Assembly (NCBI GenBank): GCA_019828545.1
Contig: JACVRA010000057.1
Coordinates: 64,015-128,014 of the forward strand
Direction of reading: 5' to 3'
Source of the DNA: Paracamarosporium sp. OC-R06-R3
Lineage: Eukaryota > Ascomycota > Dothideomycetes > Pleosporales > Didymosphaeriaceae
Length of the DNA stretch: 64,000 bases
Positions within the stretch are counted from its first letter, which is position 1. Every line of letters starts with the position of its first letter. The notes under the pieces were generated by a model. It worked only from the letters and a program-made list of their open reading frames with translations, was not told where the DNA came from and ran no database searches. Shown here in pieces: positions 22,492 to 34,922 of this stretch. Position numbers and translations under genes: made by a program.

Positions 22492-24104
22492 GTGGGTAGG
22501 GGATGGGAAGGGATGGGAAGTCAGGGGACGTGATATTTCATCGGCATTTTAGCGTCTCATACTTTGGGTTTTGCATTGCCAGGTTCAAATTGAGTGTGCT
22601 TGGCTCGGTCCAGATTGTGCTTCGACTGTTTCTCATTTCGGAAAACGGGGCTCTATGGGAAGATTTCTTCTATGACGTACATTGCAAGGCTACACGTTGC
22701 GGATTTGAAGCGACTGTAGATTCCATCTGGAAAGTGTGTACTTAGTCTGCGACTAATGCGGTAGATGTGATCGTTCATTTTTGAACTTCCAATGGCCATA
22801 CAAATGCTAAAGTGCAAGTACACACCTACGACGTATAGAATCCATGCTACTTCGTTTTTCTTATTACGCTCTTTTTTTTTTGTACCGATTCGCAGGGGAA
22901 CCACCTTTTTTGTATCATTTTTTTGTATGCCGAATTTTCGTCAAAAACAACACTCCAGACCCATGCTTCATGAAGGTTGGGTTGTTACGATGGTACCGAC
23001 AAATGTAGTTTGCTAGCATGAGAGAAAGGAAGCGGTGTACTGTGCGCTGGTTTACTCGGGGGAATGGCTCTCGAGTTTTGAGGGTTGTTGTGTGGTATGG
23101 AATTACGTGGAGGAGGTGCAATTTTGAAGTATACATTGTTGTACGGGATGGCTTTTGTTATGTTTACTGTGGTGGTGGTGGTCGTCGTCGTTGGTTAGTT
23201 GTTCTTGAAGCGCAATTTTTACGTGTTGTTCATGGGTTGGCATTTGTAATTCATAGTTTTGGGTCTGATACTGGAGTTCGCTGGGTAGGTATGCAGTGCG
23301 AGCTTGTCTGTCCTTGTGCTTTTCTTGATTTCTATTTCTAGGCTAATATGCAGTATCGTAGGTGTATGGGATAGTAAGCAGCCAATGATCTAATGTTTAT
23401 AGCTGTTCATCTACTCCCATGTAAGAAGTTCGGAAGAGGTCTTACATTGTTGTAGTCTTTACCATCATAGTAACACATTATCATGTTTTGCCTGTTTAGA
23501 GCATCGAGAGGAAACCTAACTCTCTTCCCGACAACCGATTTTCTCTTCTACGCCCTTCACTCCTCATTCAATAGCCCCATGCGCCCATTAGACTACGCCG
23601 CACGATCTGAAAAGTACCACTCCCTGTATACCAACGGACACACTTGCAAACGCACCCCTTCACAAATAACATCCCCCAACGGCCAGCGGTACGTCCTTCA
23701 CTCAATTTCCTTTCACATTGGTTCTCACATGACGTGACCGCGATCTTCATCGGTTTCTTCATTCACCTGTCACTTGCCTTTTTTGGACCAAAATAGCAAA
23801 TCCGGTAACTCAAATTACGGCAGCGCACTGGGCGACAGTCCGAAGCGCAACGAAACCCACGAGCGCCACGACAACTGCGCGCAACGCCAGCGCACCAGTA
23901 CCCTCGGCCTCTGCGACAACAAGCTATACAGGTGTCCCTCTGCTTGACAGTTACTTTGCCATCGCATACAACGCATGACATTACCCCACTTTGGACGCCC
24001 GCAATCTTTACGATACTTTCGGTAAGTTGATAATTGCAACTTGTTGACTACCCTGCCCTACCCACACTAGAGCTACTAACGAGCCCACTGTTGCGCTATA
24101 CACA
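22492..24104. other. Intergenic region, about 1.6 kb
   Basis: Nothing coding supported. A short direct repeat GGGATGGGAA follows the P450 stop. T-rich runs lie at 22860-22930. Open frames near 23483-23737 and 23018-23341 have no splice partners or recognisable content. Confidence 0.4.
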
Positions 24105-25466
24105 ATGGGTCTTAGTTGGTTTGTAGACGAGAAGAAGGAGAAGGCAGAGGCCTTCACGGCTGAGTTGCGTGCCGTCACTCGCAGCGCTTCGTTGGAGAAG
24201 CAGGTTGTGGCCACCAGCGCGATGTCTTCCACAACATCTTTGGCGACTACAGTGTCCGACGACGAGAGCACTACTACTTGCGCGACCGAGCACTCTGGTG
24301 GTCCGAATGCCAGATTTCTATTGCAGAAGAAACATGTCGGATATATCGGCCAGCCTCCACCAGGCGCGCAGCTCCCCCGCTACAACGTTGCGTCTCTAGT
24401 AGACAAGACGAAGGGCAACAACACCAGCGTCGTGCTCCCGTTCCGCGCACGCTCGGCCACACAAGCTCTCACCAATACGGCAGGAAAGAAAGAGCCATGG
24501 AAGTTCAACGATGAAGAGATTCCTCTACGAGACGACGCCGATACGTTCATTGTAACAAAACAAGTTTACCCCTCAGAGATGAACGGGACTCTGAAGAACG
24601 AGATGGCCGCAGCTGTCCGCGCACCTAGGGCCGCCGCCTCTCAGGCTGGCCAGATGTGCAAGCGCAAAGCAGAAGAGATGCTGGCGCCAGACACATTGAA
24701 GCGCACCTTCGACAATGTGACGGGCGCTGTAGTTGACGAGATTTCTACGCATATCAACAACGCCGCGGTGGGCTACGATCTCCCGGAGATGGCAGGCCTC
24801 GTCATCGAGCCGCTCGTGAACCTTCGATGCAAATTTCCCACTCGCGCGCAGGCGAGCAGGTTCGTGGACTCCTTCACGGATCGAGTCCAGGGCGCGTTGA
24901 AGCCTAAGATGCGCCGGTCAATGTCAGTTGATGACAATATGGACGACATGGAAGGCGCACATCGCGTGTTCGCTCGCAAGATGGGTGCGAAGGTTCTATC
25001 GATGTTAGTCACCGAGCGCATATGCCACGACTGGCAGATTGCGACCGACCGTCGCACTATGAAATGGCAACGCACCCTTCAATATGCTTTGGTAAGTAAT
25101 TCGGTATTCTCAGACAAGCATAGACACTGACGCGATGTGCAGGAGGCATTCTATATCGAGCACAAGCAATATATGCTAGCGAAGGAGCTCATGGATGCGA
25201 CACCCTGCTGGGTTCCCGACAAGGAGAAGGGATGCTTCACGCTGAAGCTGTGGGTTGAGTGGAGGGTGTACAAGGACCCGGATATCAGCCATCGGGGCCA
25301 GTTCCTGTCTACCGACTTTGAGCTCGATGAATCGTACTGCAAGGTTCAGGTCTCCGATATTGACCGCGGTTCTTCTACCGATACGGAAGACGAAGACAAC
25401 ATTATTGTCGATGGTTACGAGTACGACGACGCCGAGGAAACCTGGCATGTCATGGACGACGACTAA
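24105..25466 (+). CDS. Hypothetical protein with acidic C-terminus
   Basis: Exons 24105-25091 and 25143-25466, joined over a 51-nt GTAAGT/GTGCAG intron, encode 436 aa from an ATG in good context. The N-terminus is charged and Ser/Thr-rich. Residues about 180-330 are helical and basic (KRKAEEMLAPDTLKRTFDNVTG, MRRSMSVDDNMDDMEG). Exon 2 has a WVPDKEKGCFTLKLWVEWR segment, and the last 45 residues are strongly acidic (STDTEDEDN, DDAEETWHVMDDD). No signal peptide, membrane span or known domain is seen. RRSMS looks like a basophilic kinase site. A nuclear or cytosolic role is possible but not shown. Confidence 0.7.
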
Positions 25467-25962
25467 GGAACCGAGCTCTATGGCTGCAGCAGCAATGAGG
25501 TGGACTCTTCCCCACTCTTTCTCTGCATCATGAATGCCTTTTGAATGCGTCGTCTGAGGACGCTTCTTCTTCAATTCATGGTTCTTATTTTGTCGCGAAT
25601 GCCGCATACTACGGCGACTTCGGCTTGGCTAAGATTGGATACTGAATGTAATTAAAAGTGGTTTTGCCAGTATAGCTTTGTGCAGCGTTTATGACGGCAT
25701 TTTGAATTATTTCTCTTGGTACAGCATGCACTGAAGTCGAATGCTGGAGTGAGATGGAGGAGGTGAGGTGGTAGAAGTGGGTCCCAAAGCGGGCCTGAGG
25801 CTCTGCGCCAAGCCAAGCCCCCGGCGCAACGCATGCAGGGATGTTTGTTTGGGTAAGTCCCGCTCCTCCCAGATGTGATCTCATTGTTTACCACCCAAAC
25901 CCAAACCCAAACCCACCCAAATCCATGAGGGACATGCAACCCGATCGCTAGCCTTGCCGCCA
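25467..25962. other. Intergenic: promoter of the GT90 gene
   Basis: A 496-bp spacer between co-directional genes. It contains a C-rich, G-quadruplex-capable tract close to the GT90 start, listed separately. Confidence 0.45.
25894..25918 (-). other. G-quadruplex-capable (CCCAAA)n tract
   Basis: Five CCC runs at 25894-25896, 25900-25902, 25906-25908, 25912-25914 and 25916-25918, spaced by AAA or A. The minus strand therefore reads GGG repeats separated by 1-3 nt, a canonical four-tetrad-run motif. It lies 45-70 bp upstream of the GT90 ATG, so it may fall in the core promoter or 5' leader. It is not the TTAGGG telomere repeat. Confidence 0.7.
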
Positions 25963-28900
25963 ATGCACCCGGCTGCCTCCTTCGTTGCGGACCATGCGCG
26001 CAGGAACCACCACCTTTTCGTTCCCCTGCTCTTCTCCGTCCTCGCCGCAACCGCCAACGTCCACGCTCCCGTACAACACCAACTGCTCATAACTGCCGTG
26101 TCTTGGGCCGCCGTATGCGTTCCGACTCTCTTTTGGGCGGGCATTAGGTCACAAGATGCAGCAAGGAGAAGGAAAAGCTGGCTCGCGGGCGGCTTCCTGG
26201 CCCTATCCCAGATATGCGACAGGGCAGCGTGCGACAAGGAGGGCACATGGTCGACCAAGGTACCATTGGCATGGAGCACATTTGGAACGAGCATTGACAC
26301 TCTCTAGGGTCTTCTCCCCTTACTCGTAGTCTTCTTGTCTGAGAACGACGTCTGCTCGAAGCTCCTCGTACTGCCGACTCATGCTCTGTCCACCGACCCC
26401 TCCAAAGAAAGCACCATAGCTGCAGAACAGCGGACGCAGTCGCCTTCTTTCCGATTGCTAGCTGTACTCACCCTCTCTGCGAGCCTTGCCTTGTTCACAC
26501 GTTTCACCGCGTCCCCAACCTCTACCCTCGGTATCAGTAGCGTCATATTCGCCGCTGTCGGCTTCGTCTTGTTCGAAAATGCGTTGAAATCTTCAAGCAA
26601 TGACGGGATACTCAGCAAGTCACCACAGATATCCGTGAACAGTACCCCTGCACGCCCGAGCTCAGGCGACGAAACTGCAAAGCGGCAGCATCTCATTGTG
26701 CTTCGAGATGTTGCCGTGGTCATGGCTTTGGTCTGCGGTCTGTCAGCTTATCTTATCGAGCCGCGCATCACTTCGTCTACCGTCTCGTGGGAGCCTGTCT
26801 ACCGTTTTGGTGGTGGTTCAGTCAAATCGGTTCGGCATTACAGGACAGTACAGCTAGTCCTGGTGCTCATTCCTGTTAATATACTTGTAAATGTGTTGAC
26901 GTTTCTCATGGTAAGTCTTCCCATTGCCGGGTTTTTGTACGGTCAAGATGCGTTCCCTCCTTTCAGCCCTTGCGTCATCAGCATCAGGAAATATAGTGGA
27001 GTAACCTACTGTTTCAACATACTGTGCTATCCCGCGCCGTTGGGCCTAGCTACAAAAAGGGCTACTAAACATGTGTTTATCATTTACTGACTGAATCCTT
27101 CAGCTTTCGCGTCAAAGCGCCATGTATACTTCATGTCTATATCTATTTACATACATTTGCGCCAGATTGCGTTTCGGCACCACCATTTCAGGTGTCTGGT
27201 TTACACTTTTATACGGTGTCTCGGCTCTCGCATTTCTGTCCGGTGGTTCTGCATCATCTCTCGAGACCCGATCATCTTTACGATTTAGACGGGGTCTATT
27301 CGTTGTCACGGCGCTTTCGGTTGCTTTCATTTTCTTACAAGATACCCTCACAGCGCGATATAGTCTACCGCAGGGCAGTCGTTCTACGATGCACACCTCT
27401 CCTCCTGCATTTACGCACGGACCAGTCCAAATGGACATGACCAAAGGACATCCCGCCGCACAGCTCATTGAATCCGCCGAGAAGAATTTTCGGGATCTGC
27501 TTGACAGGCAGTCCAAAACGCTGGGAGAGGCGGTGATCGAGTACCGTCGACGAAACGGAATTGCGCCGCCGCCACATTTCGACAAGTGGTACGAGTTTGC
27601 GACTCGCAACGGTGTCGTACTTATCGATGAGTTCGACACGATCACGCAATCGCTGATTCCGTACTGGAGTTTGAAACCTTCGACTATCCGGTCACGAATC
27701 AGGAATGCTCTCGGTATTGAGGATAGTGCACTAATCGCCATCATCATACGTGATGGCAGTGTGATCAAAGCGGAAGGTGACCCTGAATGGCAACGAGAGG
27801 CTACCGCAGGGATGATGGAGAAATTTGTGCAGTATCTTCCAGATATGGACCTAGGATTTAACATCCACGACGAACCACGAGTTGTAGTTCCGAATGACCA
27901 TCTCTCGGCGATGGTGGCGAGAGCGCAAGAAGTGCTATCCGCTGTCGCAAAGAAGGATCTACCCAAGAATGGCTTTTCTCCTCGTCCATCCGATGTCAAC
28001 AATGGGCAGAGGATAGAAGAAGTGAGCTACAGTCGCTTCAACAGATTCGCGCATCAGCAGACATGGACGCATTCTCGGCTTTCCTGCCCGGCGAATAGCC
28101 AAGCACAACAGTTTGAGGATCAAGTTCCAGATAATTTGACTGCATACGCTGCTGGTCCGCTCAACTACGTTCTCAATCAAACCGCCTTTACCGATATTTG
28201 CAACTCGCCCTCTTTCTCGGGATCCTACGGCTTCTTCGAGCGCCCAAACGCATTTAGCATTGTCCACGACCTCACCCCTATCTTCTCCCAGTCGAAAATC
28301 TCAAGCTTCCAGGATATCTTGTATCCAAGCCCATGGTATTGGTTTGGCAAGGTAGGCTACGATGACTGGCATGACACCGCATGGGAAAACAAGACGAACA
28401 GCCTATACTGGCGTGGGTCTACCACCGGCGGGTTCAGTCGTAAGGGTGGCTGGCGTCGTCAGCACCGCCAGCGCATCGTTCGCCGCCTTAATGCTCTTGA
28501 TCGAGCGAATATCTCTATTCCTACCAACAATGCGGACAAGGGTTCTACAGCACTAGCCCATGAAATTCAAGAAGCCGACCGCACACTCTATAAGTCGCTC
28601 ATCGACGTCAAGTTCAGTCATATCGGGCAGTGTGACCCGGGAGACTGCGATGCGCAAAAGGAATTTTTCTACGTCGCTGAACATGCTGACGGCCAAGACG
28701 CCTGGTACTACAAACACCTCCTCGATATGGATGGAAATGCTTTTTCTGGTCGCTTCTACTCCTTCCTCAAGTCTCGTAGCTTGACCTACAAAATGGCAGT
28801 GTTTCGCGAATGGCATAACGAGTGGCTTACGCCATGGGTGCATTACATTCCGTTTAGTCTCATCGGAGACGAGCATCTCGATCTCGTGCGGTGGTTCTCA

Positions 28901-29131
28901 GGCACTGGAGTCAGGAAGGGAGAGGCAGATGTGAAAAAGGAAGCAGATAAGGGCGGCAACGGAGACAGCCTGGGCGAGAAGAAGGCAAGAGAAATCGCCG
29001 AAAGGAGCACGGAGTGGGCGGGCAAGGCGTTGAGGAACGTGGACTTTGAGGCTTGGTTCTTCAGGCTTTTACTGGAGTATGGTCGAGTCATTGATGACGA
29101 TAGGGAGAACATCGGATATCCTGGGCCTTGA
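25963..29131 (+). CDS. Membrane-bound GT90 / CAP10-like glycosyltransferase
   Basis: Model: exons 25963-26259, 26308-26910 and 27104-29131 (975 aa). The N-terminal third has several hydrophobic spans (FVPLLFSVLAAT, LLPLLVVFLS, LLAVLTLSASLALF, VVMALVCGLSAYLI, VQLVLVLIPVNILVNVLTFLM, TTISGVWFTLLYGVSALAF). The C-terminal part carries CAP10/GT90 signatures: SLYWRGSTTGG (about 733-743) followed by the basic RKGGWRRQHRQR, then KHLLDMDGNAFSGRFYSFLKS and WLTPWVHYIPFSL. Related proteins add xylose or other sugars to glycans in the secretory pathway, as in Cryptococcus capsule genes. Intron 1 is 48 nt. Intron 2 is modelled as 193 nt, but its 5' part stays open for about 60 codons, so a small extra exon or alternative splicing is possible. 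Confidence 0.87.
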
Positions 29132-29663
29132 GCAAGGTGCACATAGAGGTGTTTAGGGAGTATCTTGATTTGGGTGGCGTTTTAGACGAATTCATGAATT
29201 GACGATTTCCGACTTGAGTTTGTGCTGTTTGCTTTTATACTCTTGCGCAGTGAAGCCTTGATGGGAATAGAGGCGCCAAGTGTGCCTTTCGTAAAGGATA
29301 GGTATGGCCTACGAGATCTTGAATCTAGACTTATTATCTGGGAGGAAAATTGGGCATACACTTGAAGATTGAGTTGTTGACGTGTGGATTATGAGTAATC
29401 GGTGACGATTAACGTCGAAGTTCATCTGGGAACTTGGATGATTCATCGGGCGTTGCACTATTTTTTTAATTTACTAGATTAAGCATTGATATGTCGGGAA
29501 GAAGACAAGGGGTATGAGTTGAGTATGAAGTAAACTATCTGGTACAATCCGCTGAACACTAAACATGATATGATGCTTCACCCTTACGCCTTAGCCAGAG
29601 CCTGATCAATGAAACTTGACGAGACAAAAGTAAAAAGATGAAAGAATCCAACAAGTCGTAATA
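29132..29663. other. Intergenic, tail to tail
   Basis: The 3' flanks of the converging GT90 and FAD monooxygenase genes. It is AT-rich near 29460. No gene or repeat seen. Confidence 0.45.
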
Positions 29664-30959
29664 TCACCACCCGTACTCTGGCAACTTCCACCCCTTACTA
29701 TCGTCCCCACCAAAGGTCGTCGAGGCCCACGTCGCCAGCTGCTGTACCCTCAAGAAAGCCAACATCCGAAGAATAGTATAGAGCACCCAACATCCCCACG
29801 TGGACTGCGGATTCGCCAACTGCGGAAACCCAGGCGGCATCCATTCGTATTTCGTGACATATGGCCTAAATACGTCTTCGTACTTCTGCAACGCTTGCGA
29901 TACCTCCTCGGACGATTCAATCTTTGAAAGTTCACCGGCGATGCAGTATGCGCCAATCATGGCAAGACTGGTGCCTATGCCCATCGTAGCAAAGGCTGCA
30001 TCTCCGAGAGTCACGCATCGTCCTTTGGCCCATTGCGGCGTGCGTACTTGACACCAGTGCGTCATGTAGAAGTCGTCTGATGCATCGAGTCCATCGAGGA
30101 AGCGTTTGACTTGCCAGGTGCATTTTGAACTCTGGAAACGCTGGTGTAGATACTTCTTCTGCGTAGCAACATCGGCATGCACAACGGCTTCGAGATCCGG
30201 GTTCCGCTCTTTTTTAGCATTGCAAATGCTGAGGTACACACCCATTGTCTTCCCATTGCGGTGTGGGCGCAAGTGGATGGCCAGGCCGGGAGGGAACGTA
30301 GCCCAGTGCCAAAGCTGGTCGTCTTCGGAGATTCGTGGGATGGAGAAGAAGGCGAGGTACATTCCTGACGGGTGGACATGCTCACGCTTGTCGTCCTTGC
30401 CAAAGATGAAGGACCGCGTGCTGGAGGAAATGCCGTCTGCTGCTACCACGACGTCGTATCTCTGGTCTTCAAGCTTGCCTCTTGCAAAGCACACATCTAC
30501 CCCAGTGCCATCTGCTCGATCCTCCAGGGATTGGATCGTTTCGCCATACACGACCTTGATATTTACACCATCCTTTTTCGATTTGTCGACACCGTCTAGT
30601 AACAGTGCGGTCAACTCGCCCCGAAGGATTTCGTACTCGCTCGTGGCACTTTGAACTTTGGCATCACCCGTCGCAGGGAAGTATGCTACGGTGTTGCCCT
30701 TGCCATCGAGAAGCGCAAGGCCCTGCTCGGTGGTATGTCTGGCTTTGATCTCCTGCTCCCAACCAAGCTTTCGAATGAGATCCACGGCGGGTCCACGGAT
30801 ATCAATTGATTGTCCTGTTGTGCGTGGTTGGGGAGAGCGCTCGATGAGCGTGATGTACGGTTGCGTTTTGAATCCGGGCTGGCGAGCAAGCGTGAGGGCT
30901 AGCGAAACCCCAGCAACGCCCGCACCAGATATGAGGATAGAAAGAGGCCTTTCAGACAT
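29664..30959 (-). CDS. FAD-dependent monooxygenase, TetX/PHBH-like
   Basis: Intronless, 431 aa if started at the ATG at 30959 (MSERPLSIL). An upstream in-frame ATG at 31049 would add 30 polar residues and is less likely because the FAD motif normally sits at the extreme N-terminus. The dinucleotide-binding motif GAGVAG is at residues 12-17, followed by an E-rich strand (LIERSPQ). A central DG motif lies within VVVAADGISS. The second FAD-binding motif, GDAAFATMG, starts at about 319 and is followed by GTSLAMIGAY. These define the group A flavoprotein hydroxylases that use NAD(P)H and O2. A C-terminal hydrophobic segment (WGCWVLYTILRMLAFL) may associate with membranes. The next upstream gene, on the same strand, is a drug-exporter-like MFS protein, which suggests joint detoxification or a small metabolite pathway. 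Confidence 0.9.
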   Translation of the reverse strand: MSERPLSILISGAGVAGVSLALTLARQPGFKTQPYITLIERSPQPRTTGQSIDIRGPAVDLIRKLGWEQEIKARHTTEQGLALLDGKGNTVAYFPATGDAKVQSATSEYEILRGELTALLLDGVDKSKKDGVNIKVVYGETIQSLEDRADGTGVDVCFARGKLEDQRYDVVVAADGISSSTRSFIFGKDDKREHVHPSGMYLAFFSIPRISEDDQLWHWATFPPGLAIHLRPHRNGKTMGVYLSICNAKKERNPDLEAVVHADVATQKKYLHQRFQSSKCTWQVKRFLDGLDASDDFYMTHWCQVRTPQWAKGRCVTLGDAAFATMGIGTSLAMIGAYCIAGELSKIESSEEVSQALQKYEDVFRPYVTKYEWMPPGFPQLANPQSTWGCWVLYTILRMLAFLRVQQLATWASTTFGGDDSKGWKLPEYGW

Positions 30960-31615
30960 GATGGTAATGGATTGACCCTTCTGCGAAAGAATTTGCTTGC
31001 GTAGGTAGCGATTAGCCAAAGGCCAAGGCGAGGCCGTATTTATCAACACTATCTACCTGAGATCTAACCTCCGAGCGTCTGCCTAAACGTACTCCTAAGG
31101 CCCGAAAGCTTTGTGTATGGCTCCGAGAGCGCCGAGCCCCCGAGAGGTAAAGCTCGCGCTTTGTCGCTCTGGCGAGGGTAACTAGACGCATAGTGCTAGC
31201 GACTGCAAGACGTGACATCATCATTTTGCGCGTCCATCACATCGCGGGTGCCTAAAGACGCACGATGTCGTTTTGGTGCCGTTGGTGTTCAAAAGTAGCT
31301 ACGCAGCAAGCTTTCTGAGAGTGGTCCTCCGCATTGCGTGGCTTGTTTTGGGTTTCACGAAGAGAAATCGGGATCGGTTCGGAGGTTGAGAAGTCTGCGG
31401 CATCCCGATCGCCGACTAACTTCATTGATCCCTCTGCTTTAGTCCCATTGGACATCGGCGAAAACTGGCCGTCTCCAGCAATTGCATGGTTGAACTACGT
31501 CTCCACAAGAATGTCGTGAAGAGTCTTTTTTGGCGCGAAACTGAATGTAAGGTACCATGTGTAATATTTACATGATGCTGCATCCGTCGATTGGACAGCA
31601 TGAACAACTGAACGT
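30960..31615. other. Intergenic promoter of the FAD monooxygenase
   Basis: A 656-bp spacer between two minus-strand genes. It contains the 5' region of the monooxygenase gene. No supported gene or repeat. Confidence 0.45.
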
Positions 31616-33733
31616 CTATGCAGTGTCCTTGTCAAACCTTTCGTCCTTGCGCATCGACTTTCCAGCAACAGTCTTGTTGACAAAGGATGTCATGTACTTG
31701 CTAATGTCTGACACAAAGAGAGACGCGATCAAAGCAACACCTCCGAACGCAATAGTACTCAGGTACACCGTGGAAAAACCAGAAGAGTAGGCGCGTTTCG
31801 TACCAGCACCGATGGCGGCTAGGATTGTGCTATTGACTCCAGGAACTTCTTGCATGGCAGCCGCAGTACCGTTCGCAAGAGAGGCGAGCAAAGAGGAAGT
31901 GCTAGATGCTGGAAGTCCAGCGTCAAGCGCGTACGAAGTCACGGTGTTCGGAAGCCCTGTTTTGATCTTGCCGTTGTAGATGGCGAGGTAGATTGACGCT
32001 GCTAATCGTCAGTGCTGCTGTGAAGTAGTGGCTGAAATGAATAGACTTACTTGCGACTGTAGCAGTGACTGCTCGAGTAGATCCATGGAAGGCTTGCGCA
32101 ACTCCAATCGTCTCGGGTGGAACTACTAAACCAGCCATAACGATAGAGATGAGCTCGCACCAACCCACAAAGAAGCCAGTCATGGCAGTAAATGCGATGG
32201 CCATGCTCTTCCTATTTTCGTCTGCAGCCGCCATCGCGGCGCCGAAAGCTAGAAGCCCGACAACGGCAGCAATCATCTGAAATCGTATGTGGCCCAGTTT
32301 GAAAACCGGAGACATGACGACTTCTCCAACGGCGAGAGCAACGCCGGTAGTACACTGCAACGTAGGTGTCAAACAGATTCAAGAAATATTATGTATAAAT
32401 CTCTTACCGACATCCAACCAACCTCAACGCTGTTGGTGGTGTATAACAACGAGCTTTGCGATGGCCACAGAATATTCAAAGCGTAATAAGACATCTGAGC
32501 GATACTGCCAACCATGACGGCGATACTGTAGTTGCGGATTTTGAACAATTTCATGGGTAACAAAGGCTGTGATAACGGCACGTATATTTCTGTAAGTTTT
32601 CATCAGCGAATACGATCATCAACGGACCTAGACTCCTCACCGTAGAGGACGAAACCGATCAGGACCAGGCATCCAACTACCAAGAGCGCGATAATCTTTC
32701 CACTGGACCAAGGATACGTTTGACCACCCCAGGCTAGGAGCTCTTGTTAACTTTGAAGTTGCAAAGCAGCGGGTAGACTTACTCAGCCCAAGAAGAAGGC
32801 AAACTATGCTGCCTGCATAAAGGACGAAACCAATATAGTCAATCTCTCTGAGCTGTTCCCACTTCGTCTTCCCATTCTGGAGATCATGGAATGTCGGCGG
32901 GAAGTAAAATAGCGCGAAGAGAATCATGGCAATCCCGTTGACTATGGCTCCGAGCCAAAATGTAAACCTAGCACTCTCATCAGTTCCCAGTCGCACAGAG
33001 TACGATAAGCAACCTACCTCCATCCTCCTGTCACGTTTTCTGCCACCGTCCGCCCGATCACAGGACCGAAGCCCAAGCTCGGAATCACAAGCAGACATAT
33101 TGTGCCTTGGGCGTAGCCTCGGTGTTTGTTCGGGACGATCTCCATGACGAGGAGAGGATATGTGAGCTGGGTTGCTGCGGCGATTCCAGTGAAGACGGTC
33201 GAGCCGATTAGGGTGTTGATGTCCTTGGAAACGGCACCGATGATGGCTCCGATGACGCCGAAGAGCTGGCCTCCGATCAAGAACCATCGTCGACCGATTG
33301 CGTCGGAGAGGTATCCGACAAGCAAAAAGACGATGCCTGTACGTATTAGGTTGTAGTGGATAATGGCTCGTGGAGAACGCACCTTGGCAGAGAGTGTTGA
33401 TCAAGGTAACGAGCGATATGTCTGCGGAAGGTCCAATGTCTGCGTTGATAAGGCTTAGAAGATTTACCTGCCAGTGTGAGTGACATTCTCAAGACTGCAA
33501 GGATACGCTCCTACCGGAATGGCATAGCCAAAGAACAAACTGTTTGCCTGGAAAACGATTCCAAGACAAGAACCGAGGAAGCGCGGCGACTTCCAGTATC
33601 CGGGAACGATCTCCTCTGAGTTCAAACCCACGTTGGTAGGTCCATGATGTTCTTCAGATTTATGCTCATCTGACAGAGAAATATCGTCGATCATCGTAGT
33701 CTCTGCCTTCGTGTTGTCGATTGTGTCCGTCAT
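31616..33733 (-). CDS. MFS transporter, TRI12 (trichothecene/siderophore efflux) type
   Basis: Eight exons on the minus strand, 33733-33515, 33467-33383, 33336-33018, 32967-32783, 32733-32641, 32589-32408, 32354-32051 and 31998-31616, give 589 aa, standard for a 14-span MFS. Introns are 46-53 nt and all phases agree. The protein begins with a polar tail, then [19 protein letters not shown] and [19 protein letters not shown], followed by the MFS signature [36 protein letters not shown] and further spans follow, ending in [19 protein letters not shown]. The order matches the fungal TRI12 family of plasma-membrane exporters (trichothecenes, siderophores, drugs). The neighbouring FAD monooxygenase makes toxin or drug handling plausible; the substrate is unknown. 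Confidence 0.92.
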
Positions 33734-34922
33734 GGTGATGGCAGAGGAATGTTTGAAAATGTGGTTATCTCGACATACCCTGCTGGGGATTCAAGAACTG
33801 CAATGAAATAGATCAACATAACAATGAGATTTCTTTAAATGCATTGTTCAGCAGATACCAACGGTCGGGGATGGTCGGATCAGGTCGCCTTCCCCTCATG
33901 TCGATAGCTTGGTTTCGCTTGCACTAACGGGCTGGACCTGACCCAACCAAGATGCCGGAATCTTGGACGGGGCCGGAACCATCGCCGCTGCGTCTCTGGT
34001 TGGGTGGTCATGGCTGTGGCTGCTCGGCTAGGTGTCCCTTACGAGGCAGTGAGGTAGCGTAGAGGAAGCGCTAGTGAAGGGACATCAGCCTCCAAAGCTT
34101 CCCCAGACTTGCACTAAGCGTTCCCCACGGGGTATGTGAAGGTATGTGCAATGTCTCGCATTTTACTAGGGTTTGTAGGCGCGTTCGAACCAATCACGTT
34201 GTGTTGCTGCCAAGGGTTGCGGGTAACCTTTTCCCAAGCGGGATCCAAATCCCGACACTGCGTTGTATATCCAGTAGCATTCCAAATCGATTAATACGAA
34301 CGCGACGCATAGATTCGTCAAAGAACCTAGTTTCTCCAAGCTGCGGACTCTCTGTCCTAAAGTTGGACCCGACGCGTCCGTGTCGATCTGCTATCACCGT
34401 GCCTTCTATGCTGATAGTAAAACCACACGTGTAAAGCACACTTAATATGGTAGCAAGCCTTTTTCATGTCAAAAATCGTTCCCTAAAGAGCTCGTGTGCT
34501 TCGTATGTTCCAGGCCCTTCACTACCGGGCCACGTACAAATATGCTCTAGGTATCGATCTGAGAATCATCAACTAGCACTAGTCTCTCTTGTGCGAGTCT
34601 TGATGCTCAGGTGACCCTTTTCAGCTTGTCAACGTAATATTTCATCGCCCAGAGGAGCGCTAGTGCTTGCCAAACGCGTTCTATATTTATGAGTGTATAA
34701 TATTCGCCTCTGGAGATCGACAACTGGTACTTACACCAGACTGAAACATCCAATGAGCGGCTTGAGAATGCAACTCTTTGAAATCACGTTCATGCTGAAG
34801 GTCAGAAAGTGAACGATAGACTCATTGCTAGTCGAATGTACAGCGAGCGCAGAGATGGGTATGCTCGGTAAAACTTCTATCGTACAACGCGCTCGAGTCG
34901 CTCCTGCCCCGGTCAAGTTATC
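33734..34922. other. Intergenic region, about 1.2 kb
   Basis: Promoter of the MFS gene and 3' flank of AIM18. A TTCGAACC string near 34185 is not part of a foldable tRNA. Open frames at 34144-34439 on both strands mirror each other and lack coding character. Nothing else was recognised. Confidence 0.45.

Noticed and set aside
25894..25918. Interstitial telomere repeat
   Set aside because: The unit is CCCAAA, not CCCTAA, so it is not a telomere relic of the usual fungal type.
27112..28002. 296-codon minus-strand frame
   Set aside because: Antisense to the GT90 exon; Ser/Arg-rich shadow with no motif.
34170..34250. TTCGAACC string suggesting a minus-strand tRNA
   Set aside because: Only 9 of 11 B-box positions match and no cloverleaf can be drawn.
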